From Snodgrassella alvi (lineage in GTDB: Bacteria > Pseudomonadota > Gammaproteobacteria > Burkholderiales > Neisseriaceae): a stretch of 64,000 nucleotides of DNA. A program made the position numbers and the translations under genes. The notes beneath the pieces are model-generated. The model saw only the letters and a program-made list of their open reading frames with translations. It searched no databases and was not told the origin of the DNA. The stretch spans positions 124,001-188,000 of the forward strand of contig NZ_MEIK01000029.1 of NCBI RefSeq assembly GCF_002777855.1. Reading direction: 5' to 3'. Below are positions 17,611 through 25,841 of this stretch, piece after piece. The stretch's first letter is position 1, and each line of letters starts with the position of its first letter.

Positions 17611-19017
17611 CTAAGCGGCTGCTACGCTTTCGTGTGCACTGCTGGGCTGAAACCATTCCAGCTGCTGGCGCAGACTGACTACTTCACCAATCACAATCAA
17701 TGCCGGTGTGGCAGCTTGCTGTGCCAGTGAGGCCAGCTGGTGAAGCTGTCCGGTTGATACGGTTTGCTGTGGTAGTGTGCCTTGCGAGATGATTGCTACT
17801 GGTGTGGTGGCGGCTCGTCCGTGGGCAATCAGCTGGCGGCTGATTTCCGCCGCTGTGAGGGTACCCATATAAATGACCAGTGTTTGCTGAGCACCAGCCA
17901 GTGTGTGCCAGCCATGTGACTGTGCAGCCAGCTGCTGGTGGCCGGTTATAAACAGCACACTCTGGGCATAATCGCGATGGGTAAGCGGGATGCCTGCGTA
18001 GGCAGTGGCGCCTAAACCGGCGCTGATGCCAGGAATGACTCTGAAAGGAATTCCCGCTGCCTGTAATACCGCACATTCTTCACCACCACGGCCGAACACA
18101 AAAGGATCACCGCCTTTTAGGCGCGCAACACGTTTACCTTGCTGTGCCCACTTTACCAGCAGTTCATTGGTCTGTTTCTGTTGTACCTGATGGTTGCCGC
18201 AGCGCTTGCCAACGCTGATTCTTAGGGCATCGCGGCGTACCAGCTCAAGTACCTCTGCCGATACCAATGCATCATATAAAACTACATCTGCTGCCTGAAG
18301 TGCCTGTAAGGCGTGCAAAGTTAGCAGACCGGCATCACCTGGGCCGGCACCAACCAGCACCACTTCACCCTGTGGTAGGGGCTGATGGGCATTTAGCTGC
18401 TGCTGCAACAGCGATTCTGCTGCCTTTTCATCACCACTGGCCACAAACTGGGAAAAGCGGCTGTGCTGAAATAATTGCTCCCAGAAGCGGCGGCGTTCGC
18501 TCAAATGCTGCAAGGTTTGTTTTACCTGTGTCCGCCAGCGTCCGGCCAGCGCAGCTGCTTTGCCGACTGAAAACGGCAGTAGCTTTTCTATTTGCTGACG
18601 AATCAGCCGCGCCAACACTGGTGCGTGGCCGCCGCTGCTTATGGCCACCTGTATTGGACTGCGATCAATCAATGCCGGCACGATAAACGAACAACATGCC
18701 GGCTGGTCGACACAATTGCAGAATGTTGCCGCTGCTTCGGCTGCCAGAAATACCTGCCGATTTAAGGCAGGGTCGTTAGTAGCGGCCACTACCAGAAACA
18801 CACCACTTAGCAGCGCAGGGCTAAATTCTGTGGCGATGTGTTCGGCTTGCTGTGCGGCAAACCAATCCTGAAAACGGCTGGTGGTTTGCTGTGCCACCAC
18901 CTTTAGTTGAGCTCCAGCCTGTAACAGGGCACTGGCCTTGCGTTCGGCCACCTGTCCGCCGCCCACCAGTAACACTTTGCGCTGGTGTAATTGAGTAAAT
19001 ATGGGGTAGTGATTCAT
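17611..19017 (-). CDS. cysG: Siroheme synthase
   Basis: The trifunctional enzyme makes siroheme, the cofactor of sulfite reductase, from uroporphyrinogen III. Residues 1-220 carry the dehydrogenase/ferrochelatase part (KVLLVGGGQVAERKA, ATNDPALN, FCNCVD), the rest the methyltransferase (VLVGAGPGDAGLLTL, VLYDALVS, RLKGGDPFVFGRGGEE, GISAGLGATAYAGIPLTHR). The frame extends to 19083, but ATG 19017 (MNHYPIFTQLHQRK) matches the family start and gives 468 residues. It is divergent from the cysH group, so the 260 bases between them should hold shared control sites. Confidence 0.93.
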   Translation of the reverse strand: MNHYPIFTQLHQRKVLLVGGGQVAERKASALLQAGAQLKVVAQQTTSRFQDWFAAQQAEHIATEFSPALLSGVFLVVAATNDPALNRQVFLAAEAAATFCNCVDQPACCSFIVPALIDRSPIQVAISSGGHAPVLARLIRQQIEKLLPFSVGKAAALAGRWRTQVKQTLQHLSERRRFWEQLFQHSRFSQFVASGDEKAAESLLQQQLNAHQPLPQGEVVLVGAGPGDAGLLTLHALQALQAADVVLYDALVSAEVLELVRRDALRISVGKRCGNHQVQQKQTNELLVKWAQQGKRVARLKGGDPFVFGRGGEECAVLQAAGIPFRVIPGISAGLGATAYAGIPLTHRDYAQSVLFITGHQQLAAQSHGWHTLAGAQQTLVIYMGTLTAAEISRQLIAHGRAATTPVAIISQGTLPQQTVSTGQLHQLASLAQQAATPALIVIGEVVSLRQQLEWFQPSSAHESVAAA

Positions 19018-19276
19018 GTTGGTTTGTCTTTGTTGTGTGCACGCTATCTTATAAGTGCGGCTGTGTGGCTGAAAAAGAAGCATTTTTTCTAACCAAATCG
19101 TTGGCGGTTATATCTGTATTGGCCGTGTACGGGACGGAAATTTGGTTATAAAGAAAGAAATTTTTATTCTTTCCTTGCCGCAGGCTACGCTTGCTACTAT
19201 CTGAATCAGACAGACAGTAAGCTGCTTAAACAGTTGCTGGCATTAATAAATTGTGCTTTCAGGAACGTAAAAGAAT

Positions 19277-19999
19277 ATGTTGCGCCCCCGCTTGTGGAGC
19301 CCACCGCATGATGCGGCCGCCACCCAACGCTTGCCGGTACTTACTGCCGAACTACAAAACCGTTTAGAGCAGATTGTCAGCCAGCATCAGCACGTTAAAT
19401 TTGCTTCTAGTCTGGCCGTTGAAGACATGGTGATTACCGATGTGATTGCGCGCGCGCAGCTGCCTGTAGAGGTATTTACCCTTAATACTGGTGCGCTCAA
19501 TAGTGAAACCTGTCAGTTGTTAGACGCCGCCGGCCAGCACTGGGGTATCCAAATTGTTGAATATCGGCCAGATGAGGCGGCTGTTGATGCGTATGTGGCT
19601 GCACATGGCAAGCTGGCTTTCTATGACAGTGTTGCTCTGAGGCGCGAATGTTGCCATATCCGCAAAATCGAACCGCTCAACCGTGCACTCAGTGATGCAG
19701 ATGCATGGATTACGGGACAGCGGCGCGAGCAGTCCAGCACCCGTGCCGAGCTGGCATTGGTTGAGCAAGATCAGACCCATGAGATGGACAAATACAATCC
19801 GCTGGCTGATTGGCTGGAAACTGATGTGTGGGCTTATGCCGAAGCGAAGCAACTGCCGGTAAATGCATTGTATATGCAGGGCTATCCGAGCATTGGCTGT
19901 GAGCCGTGTACGCGTCCGGTAAAAGTGGGCGAGGATATTCGGGCTGGCCGCTGGTGGTGGGAGAGCCGCGATAGTAAAGAATGTGGTTTGCATAAATAA
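19277..19999 (+). CDS. cysH: Assimilatory (phospho)adenylyl-sulfate reductase, Fe-S type
   Basis: Reduces activated sulfate (APS or PAPS) to sulfite with thioredoxin. The 240-residue protein has the nucleotide site SSLAVEDMVITD, TGALNSETC and GQRREQSSTRAEL, and the catalytic ECGLH at Cys236. It also has Cys125-Cys126 and Cys208/Cys211, the four ligands of the [4Fe-4S] cluster of APS-type reductases, which the E. coli PAPS enzyme lacks. With no cysC kinase visible nearby, APS is the likelier substrate. cysD follows after 63 bases. Confidence 0.9.
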   Translation: MLRPRLWSPPHDAAATQRLPVLTAELQNRLEQIVSQHQHVKFASSLAVEDMVITDVIARAQLPVEVFTLNTGALNSETCQLLDAAGQHWGIQIVEYRPDEAAVDAYVAAHGKLAFYDSVALRRECCHIRKIEPLNRALSDADAWITGQRREQSSTRAELALVEQDQTHEMDKYNPLADWLETDVWAYAEAKQLPVNALYMQGYPSIGCEPCTRPVKVGEDIRAGRWWWESRDSKECGLHK

Positions 20000-20062
20000 G
20001 CAGAATTTAACTCAGGCTTGCAGGTGCGCTGTCATGCGCTGCGGCCACTACGGAATAAACCA

Positions 20063-20977
20063 ATGAGTATTCAAAACAAACATCTGGATTGGCTGGAAGC
20101 GGAATCCATCTACATTATCCGCGAAGTGGTCGCCGAAGCACGCCATCCGGCGCTGCTGTTTTCCGGTGGCAAGGATTCGGTAGTGCTGCTGGCACTGGCA
20201 GTAAAAGCATTTCAGATACCTGGCCACAACCTGCAATTACCGCTAACACTGGTACACATCGATACTGGCCACAACTACCCCGAAGTGATTGCCTTTCGTG
20301 ATGCCACTGTACAGCGGCTGGGTGCGAAACTAGTGGTGGGCAGTGTGGAAGAATCCATTCGCCGAGGCAGTGTAACCTTGCGCCGAGCTACCGATTCTCG
20401 CAATGCCGCCCAGGCTGTGACCTTGTTGGAAACCATTGAAGCCAACGGCTTTGATGCATTAATGGGCGGTGCGCGTCGCGATGAGGAAAAAGCGCGTGCT
20501 AAAGAGCGCATATTCTCGTTCCGCGATGAATTTGGTCAATGGGACCCGAAAAACCAGCGTCCGGAATTATGGGATTTATATAATACGCGTCTCCATCCAG
20601 GCGAAAACATGCGCGTATTCCCAATTTCGAACTGGACAGAACTGGATATCTGGCAGTACATCGCGCGTGAACAGCTGGCTTTACCTGACATCTATTATGC
20701 TCACCAGCGTGAGGTGGTACAACGCGGAAACATGCTGGTGCCGGTAACGCCACTGACACCGAAAAAAGAGGGCGAAGTAAGCGTGGTACGCAGTGTACGT
20801 TTCCGTACAGTAGGCGATATTTCCTGTACTTGTCCAGTGGCGAGCGAAGCCGCTACCGCCGCTGAAATAATAGCCGAGACGGCGCAAACCACTATTTCCG
20901 AGCGCAACGCCACGCGCATGGACGATCAAGTTTCGGAAGCGGCCATGGAAGAGCGTAAGAAAGCAGGTTATTTCTGA
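20063..20977 (+). CDS. cysD: Sulfate adenylyltransferase subunit 2
   Basis: Small catalytic subunit of ATP sulfurylase, making APS from sulfate and ATP, driven by the GTPase CysN. The PP-loop LLFSGGKDSVVLLALA binds ATP; HIDTGHNYPEVIAFRD, GGARRDEEKARAKERIFSFRD in part, and FPISNWTELDIWQYI are all typical. The open frame reaches back to 20018, but ATG 20063 (MSIQNKHLDWLEAE) is the family start, giving 304 residues. Its TGA overlaps the ATG of the next gene by one base. Confidence 0.95.
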   Translation: MSIQNKHLDWLEAESIYIIREVVAEARHPALLFSGGKDSVVLLALAVKAFQIPGHNLQLPLTLVHIDTGHNYPEVIAFRDATVQRLGAKLVVGSVEESIRRGSVTLRRATDSRNAAQAVTLLETIEANGFDALMGGARRDEEKARAKERIFSFRDEFGQWDPKNQRPELWDLYNTRLHPGENMRVFPISNWTELDIWQYIAREQLALPDIYYAHQREVVQRGNMLVPVTPLTPKKEGEVSVVRSVRFRTVGDISCTCPVASEAATAAEIIAETAQTTISERNATRMDDQVSEAAMEERKKAGYF

Positions 20978-21579
20978 TGGCTGCCACACTCACCAATTCA
21001 GCGCCTCAGGTCTATATTGTGCATGGCTTTCAAAGCAGCCCGAATGATAACTGGTTTGAGTGGCTGGCTCGGCAGGCGCGTTCCGCCGGCGCCGTTGTCA
21101 CCATACCGGCAATGCCTGCACCCGATTATCCGCAAGCAGCGGTATGGCAGCAGACACTGGATCAGATTATCGGCCAGCCTGAAGCTCAGACCATACTGGT
21201 CGGCCACAGCCTCGGTGTTATTACCCTGCTTCGTTTTCTCAGCCGTCACCAGCCTGCAAAGTTGGGCGGATTGATACTGGCCGCTGGTTTTGCCTCGCGC
21301 CTGCCTACGCTGCATATTCTGGATGAATATATCGATGCCAGCCAGCCTGATTTCAGTGCATTACAGCATATCAGCATGCCGGTGCACAGTATTATTTCCA
21401 CCAACGATCCCTATGTTCCAGAAGCCGCCAGCCAGTTTATTGCAGCATCACTGCACAGCCACATCGATTATGTATCCCATGGTGGCCACCTTATGGCTGA
21501 AGACGGCTTCAGCGAATTGACTCCAGCGTGGCATAGCCTGAAGCAGATGCTGACGCAGGTCGTTACCACCAACCAATGA
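20977..21579 (+). CDS. RBBP9/YdeN-family serine hydrolase
   Basis: A 200-residue alpha/beta hydrolase. YIVHGFQSSPNDNWFEWL is the oxyanion-loop region, VGHSLG holds the nucleophilic Ser, STNDPYV the acidic residue and YVSHGGHLMAEDGF the catalytic His. The substrate is unknown. What is odd is its place: its ATG overlaps the cysD stop and its stop overlaps an ATG at the beginning of cysN, so a hydrolase is locked by translational coupling between the two subunits of ATP sulfurylase. Confidence 0.85.
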   Translation: MAATLTNSAPQVYIVHGFQSSPNDNWFEWLARQARSAGAVVTIPAMPAPDYPQAAVWQQTLDQIIGQPEAQTILVGHSLGVITLLRFLSRHQPAKLGGLILAAGFASRLPTLHILDEYIDASQPDFSALQHISMPVHSIISTNDPYVPEAASQFIAASLHSHIDYVSHGGHLMAEDGFSELTPAWHSLKQMLTQVVTTNQ

Positions 21580-21587
21580 GACATCGA

Positions 21588-22883
21588 ATGAGTACTGATT
21601 CCGTATTGCGATTTATTACAGCCGGCAGCGTGGACGATGGTAAATCCACACTAATTGGACGTCTGCTGTTTGACAGCCAGTCTTTGCTGGCTGATCAGGT
21701 AGCCTCACTGTATCGCGGCAAGCACAAGCGTACTGCCGAGGGCGTCCCCGATTTCGCCCAGCTTACTGATGGGTTGGCAGCAGAGCGTGAGCAGGGCATT
21801 ACCATTGATGTTGCTTACCGCTATTTTGCAACGCCGGCACGCAAATTCATCATTGCTGATACCCCCGGCCATGAACAATATACCCGCAATATGGTGACTG
21901 GAGCCTCTACTGCCGATGCCGCCATCATTCTAATAGATGCCACACGGTTGGATTTCAGCGAACAGACACCGGCCTTACTGCCGCAAACCCGTCGCCACAG
22001 CGCCATTCTGAAACTGCTGGGTACACCGCACATCATCGTAGCGGTAAACAAACTTGATTTGCTGGATTACAGCGAAGAAAAATTCAACGCGATTAAACGT
22101 GCCTACAGCGAGCTGGCCGCCGCTTTAGATTTGCGCCGCGTCAGCTATGTACCAATATCGGCGCTAAACGGCGACAATATTGTCACTGCAAGTGCACATA
22201 TGCCTTGGTTTCAAGGGCAACCGCTGCTGCCTTTATTGGAAAGCCTGCCCGCTGCTAACCGTCATAGTCAGTTGCTGAAGGCACCCGCTCTCTATCCAGT
22301 ACAGCGCGTCGCACGGCTGGATGGCAGCAGTGCTGATGATTTTCGCGGCTATCAGGGTCGGCTAGAACAAGGGTGCCTGAAAATAGGCGAGCCCGTACGT
22401 ATCGAACCAGCCGGCCAGAGTAGCACCATTGCAGCCATATACAGTCCGGATGGTGCCGTAGATCAGGCTCAGGCAGGTGATGTGCTCACTTTAGTGCTGG
22501 CTGATGATGTAGATGTATCCCGTGGAGACAGTATTGTCGCTGCCGGCAGTGATTTGCATCCGGTCAGCAACATCAGTGCATCGTTGTGCTGGTTTGACAG
22601 TAAACCACTCAACTCAGCCAGACGGTACTGGCTCAAGCACAGCACGCAGACCGTGTATGCCAAAATCAGAAAGGTTGAATATCTGCTGGATGTACAAAGT
22701 CTCAATCATCAAGAAAACAGCAGCAGCCTGCAACTAAACGACATTGGACGGGTACAGATCAGTGTGCAAAAACCACTTATTGCCACTACCTACGAGGCCA
22801 ATCCGGCGGCTGGTGCCTTTATCCTAATCGATGAAGCGACCAATCATACCGTTGCCGCCGGCATGATTGTTGCCTTATCTTAG
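21588..22883 (+). CDS. cysN: Sulfate adenylyltransferase subunit 1 (GTPase)
   Basis: Elongation-factor-like GTPase that drives ATP sulfurylase with CysD. G1 is GSVDDGKSTLIGRLL, G2 EQGITIDVAYRYF, G3 DTPGHEQYTRNM and G4 NKLDL; two beta-barrel domains follow. There is no C-terminal APS-kinase (CysC) domain, since the protein ends at 431 residues. The ATG at 21588 (MSTDSVLRF) fits homologues; an in-frame ATG at 21576 overlaps the previous stop and could be used instead, adding four residues. Confidence 0.94.
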   Translation: MSTDSVLRFITAGSVDDGKSTLIGRLLFDSQSLLADQVASLYRGKHKRTAEGVPDFAQLTDGLAAEREQGITIDVAYRYFATPARKFIIADTPGHEQYTRNMVTGASTADAAIILIDATRLDFSEQTPALLPQTRRHSAILKLLGTPHIIVAVNKLDLLDYSEEKFNAIKRAYSELAAALDLRRVSYVPISALNGDNIVTASAHMPWFQGQPLLPLLESLPAANRHSQLLKAPALYPVQRVARLDGSSADDFRGYQGRLEQGCLKIGEPVRIEPAGQSSTIAAIYSPDGAVDQAQAGDVLTLVLADDVDVSRGDSIVAAGSDLHPVSNISASLCWFDSKPLNSARRYWLKHSTQTVYAKIRKVEYLLDVQSLNHQENSSSLQLNDIGRVQISVQKPLIATTYEANPAAGAFILIDEATNHTVAAGMIVALS

Positions 22884-23370
22884 GCGTCACATGCATAAAA
22901 GTTTGCGGTGAAAATATACCGTCTCCTCGGAACACAGTATGCAGAAAACATGAATGCTGTTGCATCTTGTTTACGCTTTGCAGGTATAGGTGCAGCAGTT
23001 TAGGTAGCAGGTGTTGATAAAAACACACATATACGACAAACGAGTTAATATTATGTAAAAATATGTTATATGGATAAAATAAATCCAGCTTCATAATTGA
23101 ATTTGAATAAGAGGTTTGTGTAAAAAACCGATAAAAATGATGTAAAAATTAATTTTTTTGATGTTGGGCTGAGAGCAGCAAGAGAATGTTAACTAAGCCT
23201 GCTAGCGAATTATCATCTTAATATTATTATATAAAGTGGATGGTATAATTTTTACTGTGAAATAAGAAACAAATTGATATGTTTTATATATTGAAAATAA
23301 CTATTGCTATAAACAAAACATAACACAAATTAAGTTAACATCATTATGTCTTTTAATCGGGAGATAACAG
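22884..23370. other. AT-rich gene-free stretch before the repressor gene
   Basis: The stretch divides cysN from the S24 repressor. It has a nine-base inverted repeat made of two GTTAAC-centred sites (23186-23194 and 23333-23341) that could be operators. There is no clear cysN terminator and no gene. Confidence 0.4.
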
Positions 23371-24033
23371 ATGTTAAGCGATCGCATCAAACAGGCGCGG
23401 CAGCGTATCGCCCTGTCACAGCAACAGGTAGCCGATAAAATGGGCGTCTCCAAAACCGCAGTATTCAAATGGGAAAACGGCAATTACGAACCCAAAAATC
23501 TGGACATACTGGCCAACATACTGGGGGTAAGTCTTACCTGGCTGCGTGAAGGTCGCGGTAATCCTTTTCCAACGCAAACAGACGAAATTCCTGCAGCTAT
23601 AGATTCCGGCCCGTATAATCAGGATGAGGTAGCTGTCTGCCTGTACCCCTCCATTGAGCTGGCCGGCTGTGTGCGTTCCAAACAGGCACATAAACAGCAT
23701 TGCAAAAAATTCAGCCTGAGTACCGAGCTTTTAGAGCGTAAAAAAATCAATGCAGAGATGGTGGTATGTTTTCCGGTGAGCGACAACAGCATGGAACCTA
23801 TTTTTCCGCACGGAACCATTTTTGCTGTCGACTTAAACCGTACCAGCATCATCGATGGCAACCTGTATCTGATAAAACAAAATCACCGCTATCGCGTCCG
23901 GAAACTGTATTCCATGCCCAATGAAGAAATACGACTGCACGCTTACAATACTGCTGAGTATCAGGATGAATGCGCCCCTGTCAAACAGATTATCATCATT
24001 GGTCGAGTATTTTATTACGCCGTAGAGCTGTAA
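23371..24033 (+). CDS. XRE-family repressor with S24 peptidase-like domain
   Basis: A 220-residue CI/LexA-like regulator. Residues 1-65 form a helix-turn-helix (LSQQQVADKMGVSKTAVFKW), the usual DNA-binding half of phage repressors. From about residue 125 there is an S24 fold with DNSMEPIFPHGT, in which the Ser is the nucleophile position, and YRVRKLY with the Lys position, so self-cleavage on DNA damage is possible. No other phage gene is seen around it. GGGAGAT lies before the ATG. It may be a domesticated regulator; its target is probably its own upstream region or the ldh gene behind it. Confidence 0.85.
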   Translation: MLSDRIKQARQRIALSQQQVADKMGVSKTAVFKWENGNYEPKNLDILANILGVSLTWLREGRGNPFPTQTDEIPAAIDSGPYNQDEVAVCLYPSIELAGCVRSKQAHKQHCKKFSLSTELLERKKINAEMVVCFPVSDNSMEPIFPHGTIFAVDLNRTSIIDGNLYLIKQNHRYRVRKLYSMPNEEIRLHAYNTAEYQDECAPVKQIIIIGRVFYYAVEL

Positions 24034-24671
24034 ATGCACACTCTACTTGCAGACTGTCATATTCAAGAGATGGTGCAGGATGCACTTTTTTCTGCTCTTA
24101 CATTGGCCAAACGGGTTGCCTGCCGGGTTTCAGAGAGGCTGATTTTGTTTAATATCTACCAGTTTGGAAAAGCCTAAGCAGAATATAGCCGGCAAATGCA
24201 TCCCAACCGCCTACCCCATCACCTACTATCTTCTACTCTCTCATATTTGCACACAAACTATATCAGCAAATCTTAAATTCGTTAAACCGAATTACATATC
24301 TCATTTAACATTTATTTCAATCCATAGCCTCTTGTATGTGTTTATTAGAATCTGAACAATTGAATTTAGCTGATTTAAACCTACCGTAATCATAAATATA
24401 TAAAGCGGCTCCAAACCAGTAAAAACAATTATTCAAACGTTAGCTGGCAGACGTTAGCTATTATTCAAAATTAAACATAAATATACAAAATGCCATAAAA
24501 TTAGCGGAAAACATAAAAAAATCATACAAAAAAATATTTACCGACATATTTCACCAAAAAATGTAATTAATGATGAATATAAATAAAAAATGCATATAGC
24601 ATGTACAAATTTGCTACAATTTATGCATAAATTCGCATAGATTTGCATTTACGTTAGAAAGAGGTTGAATT
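24034..24671. other. AT-rich gene-free stretch upstream of ldh
   Basis: Very AT-rich, with no supported gene; a 63-codon frame at 24164 looks random. It has a direct repeat of ACGTTAGCT around 24437-24460 and, just before ldh, tandem GCAT-containing units described separately. Confidence 0.4.
24621..24650 (+). promoter_or_regulatory. Three GCAT units spaced exactly ten bases, upstream of ldh
   Basis: GCAT occurs at 24625, 24635 and 24645 in AT-rich ten-base units, one helical turn apart, with two more GCAT at 24592 and 24599. The array ends about 20 bases before the ldh ATG. It looks like a phased protein-binding site overlapping the promoter; no regulator can be named. Confidence 0.35.
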
Positions 24672-25649
24672 ATGTTACAGCCCACCAATGCCAAAAATCA
24701 TCAGAAAATTGTTCTGGTTGGTGCCGGTGCCGTAGGTTCCACATTTGCCTATGCAGCCACGCTGCAAGGTATCGGTCAGGAACTGGTGATTGTCGACGTA
24801 GCGCGGGATAAGGCGCATGGAGATGCAAAAGATATTGCAGATGCATTACTCTTTACTTACCCCAAAAACATCTACGCCGGCAATTACAGCGATGCCGCCG
24901 ATGCTGATATTGTTGTGATTACCGCCGGTGCTGCGCAAAAGCCAGGTGAAAGCCGTCTGGATCTGGTTAACCGTAATTTGCATATCATCAAAAGTATTGT
25001 TACCCATGTCGTTGAATCCGGTTTTAACGGTATCTTTCTAGTGGCTTCCAATCCCGTGGACATCCTTACCTATGCCACATGGAAACTGTCAGGTTTTCCG
25101 GCCGAGCGTGTAATCGGTTCTGGTACCTCACTGGATTCAGCCCGCTTGTGCAAATATGTTGGCTATCTCCTCAATGTTGACCCGCGTACCGTAAGCGGTT
25201 ACATACTGGGAGAACATGGCGACACCGAATTTCCGGCATGGTCACATCTGAGTGTTGGTGGCCTGACAATGGAAGAGTGGATTAAAGGCGATCCACGCTT
25301 TACCGAAGCAGACCTTGATATAATTGCCGACCGCGTGGTCAATGCTGCCTACGACATCATCCGTCTCAAAGGGGCTACTTATTATGGAGTAGGTGCTGCA
25401 CTGGCGCGCATATGTCGGGCGCTTTTGGATGATGAAAACACCATACTACCGGTTTCCGTCTATCTCAATGGCCAGTATGGTGTCAAAGACATGTATATCG
25501 GCACCCCTGCAGTGCTTGACCGTCACGGTGTGCGTCAGGTTATAGAAATTCCCCTAAACGAAAAAGAGCAAAGTCTGATGAGTGCCTCCGCCAGCCATCT
25601 GGATGAAGTGATGCGCAATGCCTTTCCTGAAATCGGTATCAAGCGTTAA
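24672..25649 (+). CDS. ldh: NAD-dependent L-lactate dehydrogenase
   Basis: Interconverts pyruvate and L-lactate with NADH in the cytoplasm. The 325-residue protein has VLVGAGAVGSTFAYA (NAD fold), ITAGAAQKPGESRLDLV with the substrate Arg loop, VASNPVDILTYATWK, SGTSLDSAR and the catalytic GEHGDTEFPAWSH. The sequence style is that of lactobacilli and other Firmicutes rather than of Proteobacteria, which usually use membrane-bound lactate oxidases. AAGAGGTTG precedes the ATG. It sits between cysN and cysJ, an unusual place, beside a phage-like repressor. Confidence 0.93.
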   Translation: MLQPTNAKNHQKIVLVGAGAVGSTFAYAATLQGIGQELVIVDVARDKAHGDAKDIADALLFTYPKNIYAGNYSDAADADIVVITAGAAQKPGESRLDLVNRNLHIIKSIVTHVVESGFNGIFLVASNPVDILTYATWKLSGFPAERVIGSGTSLDSARLCKYVGYLLNVDPRTVSGYILGEHGDTEFPAWSHLSVGGLTMEEWIKGDPRFTEADLDIIADRVVNAAYDIIRLKGATYYGVGAALARICRALLDDENTILPVSVYLNGQYGVKDMYIGTPAVLDRHGVRQVIEIPLNEKEQSLMSASASHLDEVMRNAFPEIGIKR

Positions 25650-25686
25650 AACAGACAGTCTTAAAATAATCCAGATTCCTCTTTTC

Positions 25687-25712
25687 AAGGCAGCCTACGG
25701 GCAGCCTTTTTA
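25687..25712 (+). terminator. ldh terminator
   Basis: AAGG and GCC pair with GGC and CCTT around a TACG loop, with a two-base internal mismatch, and run into TTTTT. Confidence 0.75.
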
Positions 25713-25841
25713 TATATGCTTGCCGATTCTAACTAAATAAGTGCCATTTCTTTCTCAAACTTCCCGGTGCTTGCTAGTATGGCCGGATGGAATTCTACCG
25801 CCGAATAATGACATTAATCATCACCTTACCGAGCACAAACC

